A stretch of 64,000 nucleotides of DNA from Colletes latitarsis (Eukaryota; Arthropoda; Insecta; Hymenoptera; Colletidae): assembly GCF_051014445.1 (NCBI RefSeq), contig NC_135134.1, positions 25,175,672 through 25,239,671 of the forward strand, written 5' to 3'. Within the stretch, counting starts at the first letter, position 1. Each line of letters starts with the position of its first letter. Under the pieces are notes generated by a model that was not told where the DNA came from, made no database searches, and saw only the letters and a list, made by a program, of their open reading frames with translations. Made by a program: the position numbers and the translations under genes. Shown here piece by piece: positions 1 through 7,799 of the stretch.

Positions 1-30
1 ATCAAAACCAGGTTTAATTGACTGTTTCAG

Positions 31-42
31 TGTGGTACCACA
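31..42. other. 12-bp perfect palindrome in the monomer
   Basis: TGTGGTACCACA is its own reverse complement. It recurs once per monomer in most A, A', B and E copies. In many monomers the two central bases change (ggtcccac, ggtgccac, ggttccac, ggcaccac) while the GTGG and CCAC arms remain. In D-type monomers it is lost (gtgtcgtacttcat or gtgttgtacttcat). In C types the right arm shortens to CCAC followed by TTT. Single-base arm changes also occur (for example gtggtagcac and gtggtactac), so conservation is not absolute. It could be a dimeric protein-binding site, but that is inference. Confidence 0.8.
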
Positions 43-209
43 TTACTACGTGATCCAATCCAGAAATAGCCCAGGATCCAGCCATGAAGTATGAGAAATA
101 TGCGAAAGTATTAGCCTGATGAGGGCAAATCCTAGACCTAACCCAGACCTAACATGCGTTATCCTGTAAAATATTGATCGCAACCAGGTTTAATGGACTG
201 TTTCAGTGT
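34..209 (+). repeat. Reference 176-bp monomer (GGTACC to GGTACC)
   Basis: One complete monomer, delimited by successive GGTACC sites. In order it holds the palindrome region, a conserved 'attactacgtgat' stretch, an A-rich run before 'cccaggat', a variable block of about 25 bp that defines the subfamily, the conserved 'gcgaaagtat' box, an 11-bp tandem duplication with CCTAA motifs, then 'atgcgttatcct', an A+T-rich 'aaaatattgatcg' segment and 'ccaggtttaa' leading to the next palindrome. The length is not divisible by 3, which argues against any translated tandem repeat protein. Confidence 0.95.
134..153 (+). repeat. 11-bp internal tandem duplication (AGACCTAAC x2)
   Basis: AGACCTAAC occurs at 134-142 and again at 145-153, an 11-bp period. 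The same arrangement, with variants such as CCTAT or CCTAG in one copy, is present in essentially every monomer just before 'atgcgtta'. Three monomers (near 46441-46465, 52236-52262 and 53637-53660) have lost exactly one 11-bp unit, as expected from replication slippage between the copies. Confidence 0.85.
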
Positions 210-425
210 GGTACCACACTACTACGTGATCCAAACCAGAAAAAACCCAGGATCTGTTCAACAAGTATGTGAAAAACGCGAAAGTATGAGTCTGATGAGG
301 TCAAATCCCAGACCTATCCCAGACTTAACTTGCGTTATCCTCTAAAATATTGATCGAAACCAGGTTTAATCGACTGTTTCAGCGTGGTACCACATTACTA
401 TGTGATACAATCCAGAAACAGCCCA

Positions 426-441
426 GGATCTAGCCATGAAG
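426..441 (+). repeat. Subfamily B diagnostic block
   Basis: The block ggatctagccatgaag followed by tatgagaaatatgcg marks subfamily B. It is usually preceded by gatacaatccagaaacagccc or gatccaatccagaaatagccc and followed by 'aaatcctagacctaaccc'. B monomers recur throughout the window and commonly stand directly before an A monomer. Confidence 0.75.
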
Positions 442-601
442 TATGAGAAATATGCGAAAGTATAAGCCTGGTGAGAGCAAATCCCAGACCTAACCTAGAC
501 CTAACATGAATTATTCTCTATTGTATTGATCGAAACCAGGTTTAATTGACTGTTTCAGTGTGGTCTCACATTACTACGTGATCCAAACCAGAAAAAACCC
601 A

Positions 602-617
602 GGATCCGTTCAACAAG
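602..617 (+). repeat. Subfamily A diagnostic block
   Basis: The block ggatccgttcaacaag, usually followed by tatgtgaagaatgcg and often by gagtctgatgagtgaaaatcc, marks the commonest subfamily, here called A. Subfamily A' differs by ggatctgttcaacaag followed by tatgtgaaaaacgcg (example 250-265) and usually carries 'cctatcccagacctaactt' downstream. A copies whose preceding A+T segment reads atttatca instead of attgatcg lack a stop in one frame, which creates the apparent 63-92 codon open frames. Confidence 0.8.
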
Positions 618-952
618 TATGTGAAGAATGCGATAGTATGAGCCTGGTGAGGGCGAACCCTGACCTATCCCAGACCTAACTTGCGTTATCCTCTAAAATA
701 TTTATCGAAACCAGGTTTAATCGACTGTTTCAGTGTGGTACCACATTACTACGTGATCCAAACCAGAAACAACCCAAGATCCGTTCAACAAGTATTTGAA
801 GAATGCAAAAGTATGAGTCTGATGAGTGAAAATCCCAGGCCTAACCTAGACCTAACATGCGTTATCCTCTAAAATATTGACCGATACCAGGTTTAATGGA
901 CTGTTTCAGTGTGGTACCACTTTACTACGTGATCCAAAGCAGAAAAAACCCT

Positions 953-968
953 CGATCAGGTCAACATG
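953..968 (+). repeat. Subfamily C diagnostic block
   Basis: The block cgatcaggtcaacatg followed by tatgttaaaactgcgaaagtatgaccc marks subfamily C. Its upstream half reads ccactttactacgtgatccaaagcag instead of the usual ccacattac form. In the first third of the window C is very often followed immediately by a D monomer, which shows an ordered higher-order structure rather than random mixing. Confidence 0.75.
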
Positions 969-1128
969 TATGTTAAAACTGCGAAAGTATGACCCTGATG
1001 AGGGCAAATCCCAGGCCTAACCTATACCTAACATGCGTTGTCCTCTAAAATATTGATGGAAACCAGGTTTAATTGACTGTTTCAGTGTCGTACTTCATTA
1101 CTACGTGATGCAATCAAGAAAAAGCCCA

Positions 1129-1144
1129 GGATCTAGCCATCAAG
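1129..1144 (+). repeat. Subfamily D diagnostic block
   Basis: The block ggatctagccatcaag marks subfamily D, together with an altered palindrome region (gtgtcgtacttcat or gtgttgtacttcat), 'gatgcaatccagaaaaagccc', 'gcgaaagaatgagcc' and a 3' part reading 'catgaattattctc' in place of 'catgcgttatcctc'. The retroposon at 1864 is inserted in a D monomer. Confidence 0.75.
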
Positions 1145-1846
1145 TATGAGAAATATGCGAAAGAATGAGCCTGATGAGAGCAAATCACAGACCTAACCTA
1201 GACCTAACATGAATTATTCTCAAAAATATTGATCGAAACCAGGTTTAATGGACTGTTTCAGTGTGGTACCACATTACTACGTGATCCAAACCAGAAAAAA
1301 ACCCGGGATCTGTTCAACAAGTATGTGAAAAACGCGAAAGTATGAGCCTGATGAAGGCAAATCCCAAACCTAATCTAGACCTAACATGTGTTATCCACTA
1401 AAATATTGATCGAAACCAGGTTTAATTGACTGTTTCAGCGTGGTACCACATTACTACGTGACACAATCCAGAAATAGCCCAGGATCTAGCCATGAAGTAT
1501 GAGAAATATGCGAAAGTATGAGCCTGGTGAGGGCAAATCCTAGACCTAACCCAGACCTATCATGCGTTATCCTCTAAAATATTTATCAAGACCAGGTTTA
1601 ATTGAATGTTTCTGTGTGGTACCACATTACTACGTGTACCAAACCGGAAAAAACCCAGGATCCGCTGAACAAGTTTGTGAAGAATGCGAAAGTATGAGTC
1701 TGATGAGTGAATATCCCAGGCCTAACCTAGACCTAACATGCGTTATCCTCTAAAATATTGATCGATACCAGGTTTAATTGACTGTTTCAGTGTCGTACTT
1801 CATTACTACGTGATGCAATCCAGAAAAAGCCCCGGATCTAGCCATC

Positions 1847-1863
1847 AAGTATGAGAAATATGC
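1847..1863 (+). repeat. Target-site duplication, left, insert 1
   Basis: The 17 bases aagtatgagaaatatgc stand directly before the insert and again right after its poly(A) at 2186-2202. Uninterrupted D monomers contain this sequence once, followed by gaaag. The first two A residues of the right copy merge with the poly(A) and the last C could belong to the insert, so the true length is 14-17 bp. This is the expected scar of target-primed reverse transcription. Confidence 0.93.
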
Positions 1864-1875
1864 CCCGGGACGGAC

Positions 1876-1908
1876 AGCGGCGGGATGGAGTGGCCCCGTC
1901 CCGCCGCT
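1876..1908 (+). other. Hairpin 1 in insert 1 (10-bp stem)
   Basis: AGCGGCGGGA at 1876-1885 pairs perfectly with TCCCGCCGCT at 1899-1908 around a 13-base loop. Confidence 0.75.
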
Positions 1909-1927
1909 ATGAGGCAGTGTGTCTACT

Positions 1928-1948
1928 GGGGGGACCGATTGTCCCCCC
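1928..1948 (+). other. Hairpin 2 in insert 1 (8-bp stem)
   Basis: GGGGGGAC at 1928-1935 pairs perfectly with GTCCCCCC at 1941-1948 around the five-base loop CGATT. Confidence 0.75.
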
Positions 1949-1970
1949 GGGGGATGGACGCGAAAGCGCG

Positions 1971-2032
1971 GGCACGGGGAGGATACCGGAAGAATGCTTC
2001 GAGCGATTCCCGGTATCCTCCCAAAGCGTGCC
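1971..2032 (+). other. Hairpin 3 in insert 1 (13 + 6 bp stem)
   Basis: GGGAGGATACCGG at 1977-1989 pairs with CCGGTATCCTCCC at 2010-2022. The stem extends below through GGCACG 1971-1976 with CGTGCC 2027-2032, leaving a one-sided AAAG bulge at 2023-2026. It is the longest stem in the element: 19 paired bases with a 20-base loop. Confidence 0.8.
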
Positions 2033-2065
2033 GAAGGGTCACCGTGGGGTTTTTAGTGGGTAGGT

Positions 2066-2093
2066 CCCGCGCCTGTCGTTGTACGGGCGCGGG
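2066..2093 (+). other. Hairpin 4 in insert 1 (8-bp stem)
   Basis: CCCGCGCC at 2066-2073 pairs with GGCGCGGG at 2086-2093. The only difference I found between the two insert copies (A2083 versus G6296) lies in the loop, so the stem is intact in both. Confidence 0.75.
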
Positions 2094-2106
2094 GAATCCC
2101 ACACAC

Positions 2107-2138
2107 CCCTCCCACCTCTCCCCAAGGAGGTGGGAGGG
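2107..2138 (+). other. Hairpin 5 in insert 1 (12-bp stem)
   Basis: CCCTCCCACCTC at 2107-2118 pairs perfectly with GAGGTGGGAGGG at 2127-2138 around an 8-base loop. It lies 26 bases before the poly(A), where a reverse transcriptase could recognise its template RNA; that role is inferred. Confidence 0.78.
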
Positions 2139-2164
2139 AGTCTTTCGAAGATTTTCCCCACGAC

Positions 2165-2187
2165 AAAAAAAAAAAAAAAAAAAAAAA
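2165..2187 (+). other. Poly(A) tail of insert 1 (23 A)
   Basis: A pure run of 23 A follows 'ccccacgac' and leads directly into the right target-site duplicate. The last two A residues may belong to the target. I saw no AATAAA signal in the preceding 30 bases, so the tail could come from a template-encoded A-run or from polyadenylation directed by other signals. Confidence 0.95.
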
Positions 2188-2202
2188 GTATGAGAAATAT
2201 GC
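2186..2202 (+). repeat. Target-site duplication, right, insert 1
   Basis: This is the right-hand copy of aagtatgagaaatatgc. It resumes the interrupted D monomer, continuing with gaaagaatgagcc in the normal phase. Confidence 0.93.
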
Positions 2203-5200
2203 GAAAGAATGAGCCTGATGAGAGCAAATCCCAGGTCTAACCTAGACCTAACATGCGTTATCCTCAAAAATATTGATCGAAACCTGGTTTAATCGACTGT
2301 TTCAGTGTGGTACCACATTACTATGTGATCCAAACCAGAAAATAGCCCAGGATCTATCCATGAAGTATAAGAAATATGCGAAAGTATGAGCCTGATGAGG
2401 GCAAATCCTAGACCTAACCCAGACCTTACATGCGTTATCCTCAAAAATATTTATCAAGACCAGGTTTAACTGAATGTTTCAGTGTGGTACCACATTACCA
2501 CGTGATCCATACCAGAAAAAACCCAGGATCTGTTCAACAAGTATGTGAAAAATGCGAAAGCATGAGTCTGATGAGGGCAAATCCCAGACCTATCCCAGAC
2601 CTAACATGCGTTATCATCTAAAATATTTATCAAGACCTGGTTTAATTGATTGTTTCAGTGTGGGACCACATTACTACGTGAACCATATCAGAAAAAACCC
2701 AGGATCCGTTCAACAAGTATCTGAAGAATGCGAAAGTATGAGTCTGATGAGTGAAAATCTCAGGGCTAACCTAGACCTAACATGCATTATCCTCTAAAAT
2801 ATTGATCGAAACCTGGTTTAGTGGACTGTTTCAGTGTGGTACCACTTTACTACGTGATCCAAAGCAGAAAAAACCCTCGATCAGGTCAACATGTATGTTA
2901 GAACTGCGAAAGTATGACCATGATGAGGGGAAATCCCAGGCCTAACCTGGACCTAACATGCGTTATCTTCTAAAATATTGATCGAAACCAGGTTTAATTG
3001 ACTGTTTCAGCGTGGTACCACGTTACTACGTGACACAATCCTGAAACAGCCCAGGATCTAGCCATGAAGTATGAGAAATATGCGAAAGTATGAGCCTGAC
3101 GAGGGCAAATCCTAGACCTAACCCAAACCTAACATGCGTTATCCTCTAAAATATTTATCGAAACCAGGTTTAATCGACTGTTTCAGTGTGGTACCACATT
3201 ACTACGTGATCCAAACCAGAAACAACCCAAGATCCGTTCAACAAGTATTTGAAGAATGCGAAAGTATGAGTCTGATGAGTGAAAATCCCAGGCCTAACCT
3301 AGACCTAACATGCGTTATCCTCTAAAATATTGACCGATACCAGGTTTAATGGACTGTTTCAGTGTGGTACCACTTTACTACGTGATCCAAAGCAGAAAAA
3401 ACCCTCGATCAGGTCAACATGTATGTTAAAACTGCGAAAGTATGACCCTGATGAGGGCAAATCCCAGGCCTAACCTATACCTAACATGCGTTGTCCTCTA
3501 AAATATTGATGGAAACCAGGTTTAATTGACTGTTTCAGTGTCGTACTTCATTACTACGTGATGCAATCCAGAAAAAGCCCAGGATCTAGCCATCAAGTAT
3601 GAGAAATATGCGAAAGAATGAGCCTCATGAGAGCAAATCACAGACCTAACCTAGACCTAACATGAATTATTCTCAAAAATATTGATCAAAACCAGGTTTA
3701 ATTGACTGTCTCAGTGTGGTACCATATTACTACGTGATCCAATCCAGAAATAGCCCAGGATCCAGCCATGAAGTATGAGAAATATGCGAAAGTATGAGCC
3801 TGATGAGGGCAAATCCTAGACTTAACCCAAACCTAACATGCGTTATGCTCTCAAATATTTATCAAGATCAGGTTTAATTGAATGTTTCAGTGTGGTACCA
3901 CATTACTACGTGAACCTAATCCAGAAAAAACCCAGGATCCGTTCAACAAGTATGTGAAGAATGCGAATGTATGAGTCTGATGAGTGATAATCCCAGGGCT
4001 AACCTAGACCTAACATGCGTTATCCTCTTAAATATTGATCCAAACCAGGTTTAATGGACTGTTTCAGTGTGGTACCACTTTACTACGTGATCCAAAGCAG
4101 ACAAAACCCTCGATCAGGTCAACATGTATGTTAAGACTGCGAAAGAATGCCCCTGATGAGGGCAAATCCCAGGCCTAACCTAGACCTAACATGAATTATT
4201 CTCTAAAATATTTATCAAAACCAGGTTTAATTGACTGTTTCAGTGTGGTACCACATTACTACGTGATCCAATCCAGAAATAGCCCAGGATCCAGCCATGA
4301 AGTATGAGAAATATGCGAAAGTATTAGCCTGATGAGGGCAAATCCTAGACCTAACCCAGACCTAACATGCGTTATCCTGTAAAATATTGATCGCAACCAG
4401 GTTTAATGGACTGTTTCAGTGTGGTACCACACTACTACGTGATCCAAACCAGAAAAAACCCAGGATCTGTTCAACAAGTATGTGAAAAACGCGAAAGTAT
4501 GAGTCTGATGAGGTCAAATCCCAGACCTATCCCAGACTTAACTTGCGTTATCCTCTAAAATATTGATCGAAACCAGGTTTAATCGACTGTTTCAGCGTGG
4601 TACCACATTACTATGTGATACAATCCAGAAACAGCCCAGGATCTAGCCATGAAGTATGAGAAATATGCGAAAGTATGAGCCTGGTGAGAGCAAATCCCAG
4701 ACCTAACCTAGACCTAACATGAATTATTCTCTATTGTATTGATCGAAACCAGGTTTAATTGACTGTTTCAGTGTGGTCTCACATTACTACGTGATCCAAA
4801 CCAGAAAAAACCCAGGATCCGTTCAACAAGTATGTGAAGAATGCGATAGTATGAGCCTGGTGAGGGCGAACCCTGACCTATCCCAGACCTAACTTGCGTT
4901 ATCCTCTAAAATATTTATCGAAACCAGGTTTAATCGACTGTTTCAGTGTGGTACCACATTACTACGTGATCCAAACCAGAAACAACCCAAGATCCGTTCA
5001 ACAAGTATTTGAAGAATGCAAAAGTATGAGTCTGATGAGTGAAAATCCCAGGCCTAACCTAGACCTAACATGCGTTATCCTCTAAAATATTGACCGATAC
5101 CAGGTTTAATGGACTGTTTCAGTGTGGTACCACTTTACTACGTGATCCAAAGCAGAAAAAACCCTCGATCAGGTCAACATGTATGTTAAAACTGCGAAAG

Positions 5201-6059
5201 TATGACCCTGATGAGGGCAAATCCCAGGCCTAACCTATACCTAACATGCGTTGTCCTCTAAAATATTGATGGAAACCAGGTTTAATTGACTGTTTCAGTG
5301 TCGTACTTCATTACTACGTGATGCAATCAAGAAAAAGCCCAGGATCTAGCCATCAAGTATGAGAAATATGCGAAAGAATGAGCCTGATGAGAGCAAATCA
5401 CAGACCTAACCTAGACCTAACATGAATTATTCTCAAAAATATTGATCGAAACCAGGTTTAATGGACTGTTTCAGTGTGGTACCACATTACTACGTGATCC
5501 AAACCAGAAAAAAACCCGGGATCTGTTCAACAAGTATGTGAAAAACGCGAAAGTATGAGCCTGATGAAGGCAAATCCCAAACCTAATCTAGACCTAACAT
5601 GTGTTATCCACTAAAATATTGATCGAAACCAGGTTTAATTGACTGTTTCAGCGTGGTACCACATTACTACGTGACACAATCCAGAAATAGCCCAGGATCT
5701 AGCCATGAAGTATGAGAAATATGCGAAAGTATGAGCCTGGTGAGGGCAAATCCTAGACCTAACCCAGACCTATCATGCGTTATCCTCTAAAATATTTATC
5801 AAGACCAGGTTTAATTGAATGTTTCTGTGTGGTACCACATTACTACGTGTACCAAACCGGAAAAAACCCAGGATCCGCTGAACAAGTTTGTGAAGAATGC
5901 GAAAGTATGAGTCTGATGAGTGAATATCCCAGGCCTAACCTAGACCTAACATGCGTTATCCTCTAAAATATTGATCGATACCAGGTTTAATTGACTGTTT
6001 CAGTGTCGTACTTCATTACTACGTGATGCAATCCAGAAAAAGCCCCGGATCTAGCCATC

Positions 6060-6076
6060 AAGTATGAGAAATATGC
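6060..6076 (+). repeat. Target-site duplication, left, insert 2
   Basis: Same 17 bases as at 1847-1863, displaced by 4213 bp. The right-hand copy is at 6399-6415. The shared insertion site and shared flanks show this is the same insertion event, copied with its surroundings. Confidence 0.93.
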
Positions 6077-6088
6077 CCCGGGACGGAC

Positions 6089-6351
6089 AGCGGCGGGATG
6101 GAGTGGCCCCGTCCCGCCGCTATGAGGCAGTGTGTCTACTGGGGGGACCGATTGTCCCCCCGGGGGATGGACGCGAAAGCGCGGGCACGGGGAGGATACC
6201 GGAAGAATGCTTCGAGCGATTCCCGGTATCCTCCCAAAGCGTGCCGAAGGGTCACCGTGGGGTTTTTAGTGGGTAGGTCCCGCGCCTGTCGTTGTGCGGG
6301 CGCGGGGAATCCCACACACCCCTCCCACCTCTCCCCAAGGAGGTGGGAGGG
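6089..6351 (+). other. Five hairpins of insert 2
   Basis: The same five inverted repeats as in copy 1 occur at +4213: 6089-6121, 6141-6161, 6184-6245, 6279-6306 and 6320-6351. All stems are intact. Confidence 0.75.
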
Positions 6352-6377
6352 AGTCTTTCGAAGATTTTCCCCACGAC

Positions 6378-6400
6378 AAAAAAAAAAAAAAAAAAAAAAA
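6378..6400 (+). other. Poly(A) tail of insert 2 (23 A)
   Basis: A pure run of 23 A, the same length as in copy 1, joining the right target-site duplicate at 6399-6415. Confidence 0.95.
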
Positions 6401-7799
6401 GTATGAGAAATATGCGAAAGAATGAGCCTGATGAGAGCAAATCCCAGGTCTAACCTAGACCTAACATGCGTTATCCTCAAAAATATTGATCGAAACCTGG
6501 TTTAATCGACTGTTTCAGTGTGGTACCACATTACTATGTGATCCAAACCAGAAAATAGCCCAGGATCTATCCATGAAGTATAAGAAATATGCGAAAGTAT
6601 GAGCCTGATGAGGGCAAATCCTAGACCTAACCCAGACCTTACATGCGTTATCCTCAAAAATATTTATCAAGACCAGGTTTAACTGAATGTTTCAGTGTGG
6701 TACCACATTACCACGTGATCCATACCAGAAAAAACCCAGGATCTGTTCAACAAGTATGTGAAAAATGCGAAAGCATGAGTCTGATGAGGGCAAATCCCAG
6801 ACCTATCCCAGACCTAACATGCGTTATCATCTAAAATATTTATCAAGACCTGGTTTAATTGATTGTTTCAGTGTGGGACCACATTACTACGTGAACCATA
6901 TCAGAAAAAACCCAGGATCCGTTCAACAAGTATCTGAAGAATGCGAAAGTATGAGTCTGATGAGTGAAAATCTCAGGGCTAACCTAGACCTAACATGCAT
7001 TATCCTCTAAAATATTGATCGAAACCTGGTTTAGTGGACTGTTTCAGTGTGGTACCACTTTACTACGTGATCCAAAGCAGAAAAAACCCTCGATCAGGTC
7101 AACATGTATGTTAGAACTGCGAAAGTATGACCATGATGAGGGGAAATCCCAGGCCTAACCTGGACCTAACATGCGTTATCTTCTAAAATATTGATCGAAA
7201 CCAGGTTTAATTGACTGTTTCAGCGTGGTACCACGTTACTACGTGACACAATCCTGAAACAGCCCAGGATCTAGCCATGAAGTATGAGAAATATGCGAAA
7301 GTATGAGCCTGACGAGGGCAAATCCTAGACCTAACCCAAACCTAACATGCGTTATCCTCTAAAATATTTATCGAAACCAGGTTTAATCGACTGTTTCAGT
7401 GTGGTACCACATTACTACGTGATCCAAACCAGAAACAACCCAAGATCCGTTCAACAAGTATTTGAAGAATGCGAAAGTATGAGTCTGATGAGTGAAAATC
7501 CCAGGCCTAACCTAGACCTAACATGCGTTATCCTCTAAAATATTGACCGATACCAGGTTTAATGGACTGTTTCAGTGTGGTACCACTTTACTACGTGATC
7601 CAAAGCAGAAAAAACCCTCGATCAGGTCAACATGTATGTTAAAACTGCGAAAGTATGACCCTGATGAGGGCAAATCCCAGGCCTAACCTATACCTAACAT
7701 GCGTTGTCCTCTAAAATATTGATGGAAACCAGGTTTAATTGACTGTTTCAGTGTCGTACTTCATTACTACGTGATGCAATCCAGAAAAAGCCCAGGATC

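Larger units (their letters stand above)
1864..2187 (+). mobile_element. Poly(A)-tailed retroposon (LINE 3' end or SINE), copy 1
   Basis: This G+C-rich sequence (roughly 60%) is unlike the 40% G+C satellite. It interrupts a D monomer and ends in 23 A residues at 2165-2187. With the 17-bp flanking duplication, the poly(A) tail shows an insertion made by reverse transcription of an RNA, read on the plus strand. The body is dominated by five strong inverted repeats. A structured 3' region of this kind fits a 5'-truncated non-LTR retrotransposon 3' end or a non-autonomous SINE-like element mobilised by one. No reverse transcriptase, endonuclease or tRNA-like promoter boxes were recognised, so clade and autonomy are undetermined. 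The phrase around 2045-2063 (ggggtttttagtgggtag) resembles arthropod non-LTR 3' ends as I remember them; this is weak support. It is too short to be active by itself. Confidence 0.9.
1..4213 (+). repeat. 4213-bp higher-order repeat unit, copy 1
   Basis: Bases 1-3586 are almost identical to 4214-7799 at a constant offset of 4213 bp. Removing the 339-bp insert plus one target duplicate leaves 3874 bp, or 22 monomers. By eye I found only isolated substitutions between copies, for example A464 versus G4677 and A2083 versus G6296. The window starts inside this unit, so its true start is unknown. Bases 3587-4213 have no counterpart after 7799, because the second copy breaks off there. Confidence 0.93.
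6077..6400 (+). mobile_element. Poly(A)-tailed retroposon, copy 2
   Basis: A second copy of the 1864-2187 element at exactly +4213 bp, with the same target-site duplicates, the same body and the same 23-A tail at 6378-6400. The only difference I found is G6296 in place of A2083. It arose by duplication of the 4213-bp satellite unit, not by a second retrotransposition. An identical A-run length, normally fast to change, suggests either a recent duplication or homogenisation. Confidence 0.9.
4214..7799 (+). repeat. 4213-bp higher-order repeat unit, copy 2 (partial)
   Basis: This repeats bases 1-3586 and includes its own copy of the retroposon. Identity stops abruptly after base 7799, within 'cccaggatc'. 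Copy 1 continues as a D monomer (tagccatcaag), whereas copy 2 continues as an A monomer (cgttcaacaag). The break therefore lies inside a chimeric D/A monomer, as expected for unequal exchange between misaligned monomers. Confidence 0.92.

Noticed and set aside
170..190. CENP-B-box-like sequence on the minus strand (tttcgatcaatatttt in the usual monomer)
   Set aside because: It matches only the first half of the TTCGNNNNANNCGGG core; the required CGGG is TTTT in the usual monomer. I do not consider it a CENP-B box.
34..209. Monomer as a dimer of two related 88-bp halves
   Set aside because: The halves share only short words (ccag, gaaa) with no consistent alignment by eye. The only clear internal repeat is the 11-bp one.
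681..872. Dozens of similar 63-92 codon plus-strand open frames, such as 681-872, 12569-12823 and 59765-60034
   Set aside because: All are the same satellite text read in the frame that lacks a stop when 'attgatcg' has mutated to 'atttatca'. The monomer length is not a multiple of 3, each frame ends at the next monomer's 'ctctaa' or 'ggtttaa', no promoter or initiation context recurs, and one open frame of about 60 codons in a repeat is unremarkable.
1864..2164. tRNA- or 5S-derived SINE head with RNA polymerase III boxes
   Set aside because: No convincing A box and B box pair at the expected spacing, and no tRNA cloverleaf could be drawn from the first 80 bases.
1885..2193. 102-codon plus-strand frame through the insert ending in a lysine run
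   Set aside because: The lysines come from the poly(A) tail. The frame overlaps strong hairpins and has no recognisable motif.
1923..2267. 114-codon minus-strand frame (1923-2267) and its duplicate at 6136-6480
   Set aside because: It reads the retroposon poly(A) backwards as a phenylalanine run and crosses from satellite into insert. No domain is recognisable, so it is a compositional artefact.
6077..6400. Second, independent retroposon insertion
   Set aside because: Same insertion point, same target duplicate, same tail length and a constant 4213-bp offset in the flanks show duplication of one insertion.
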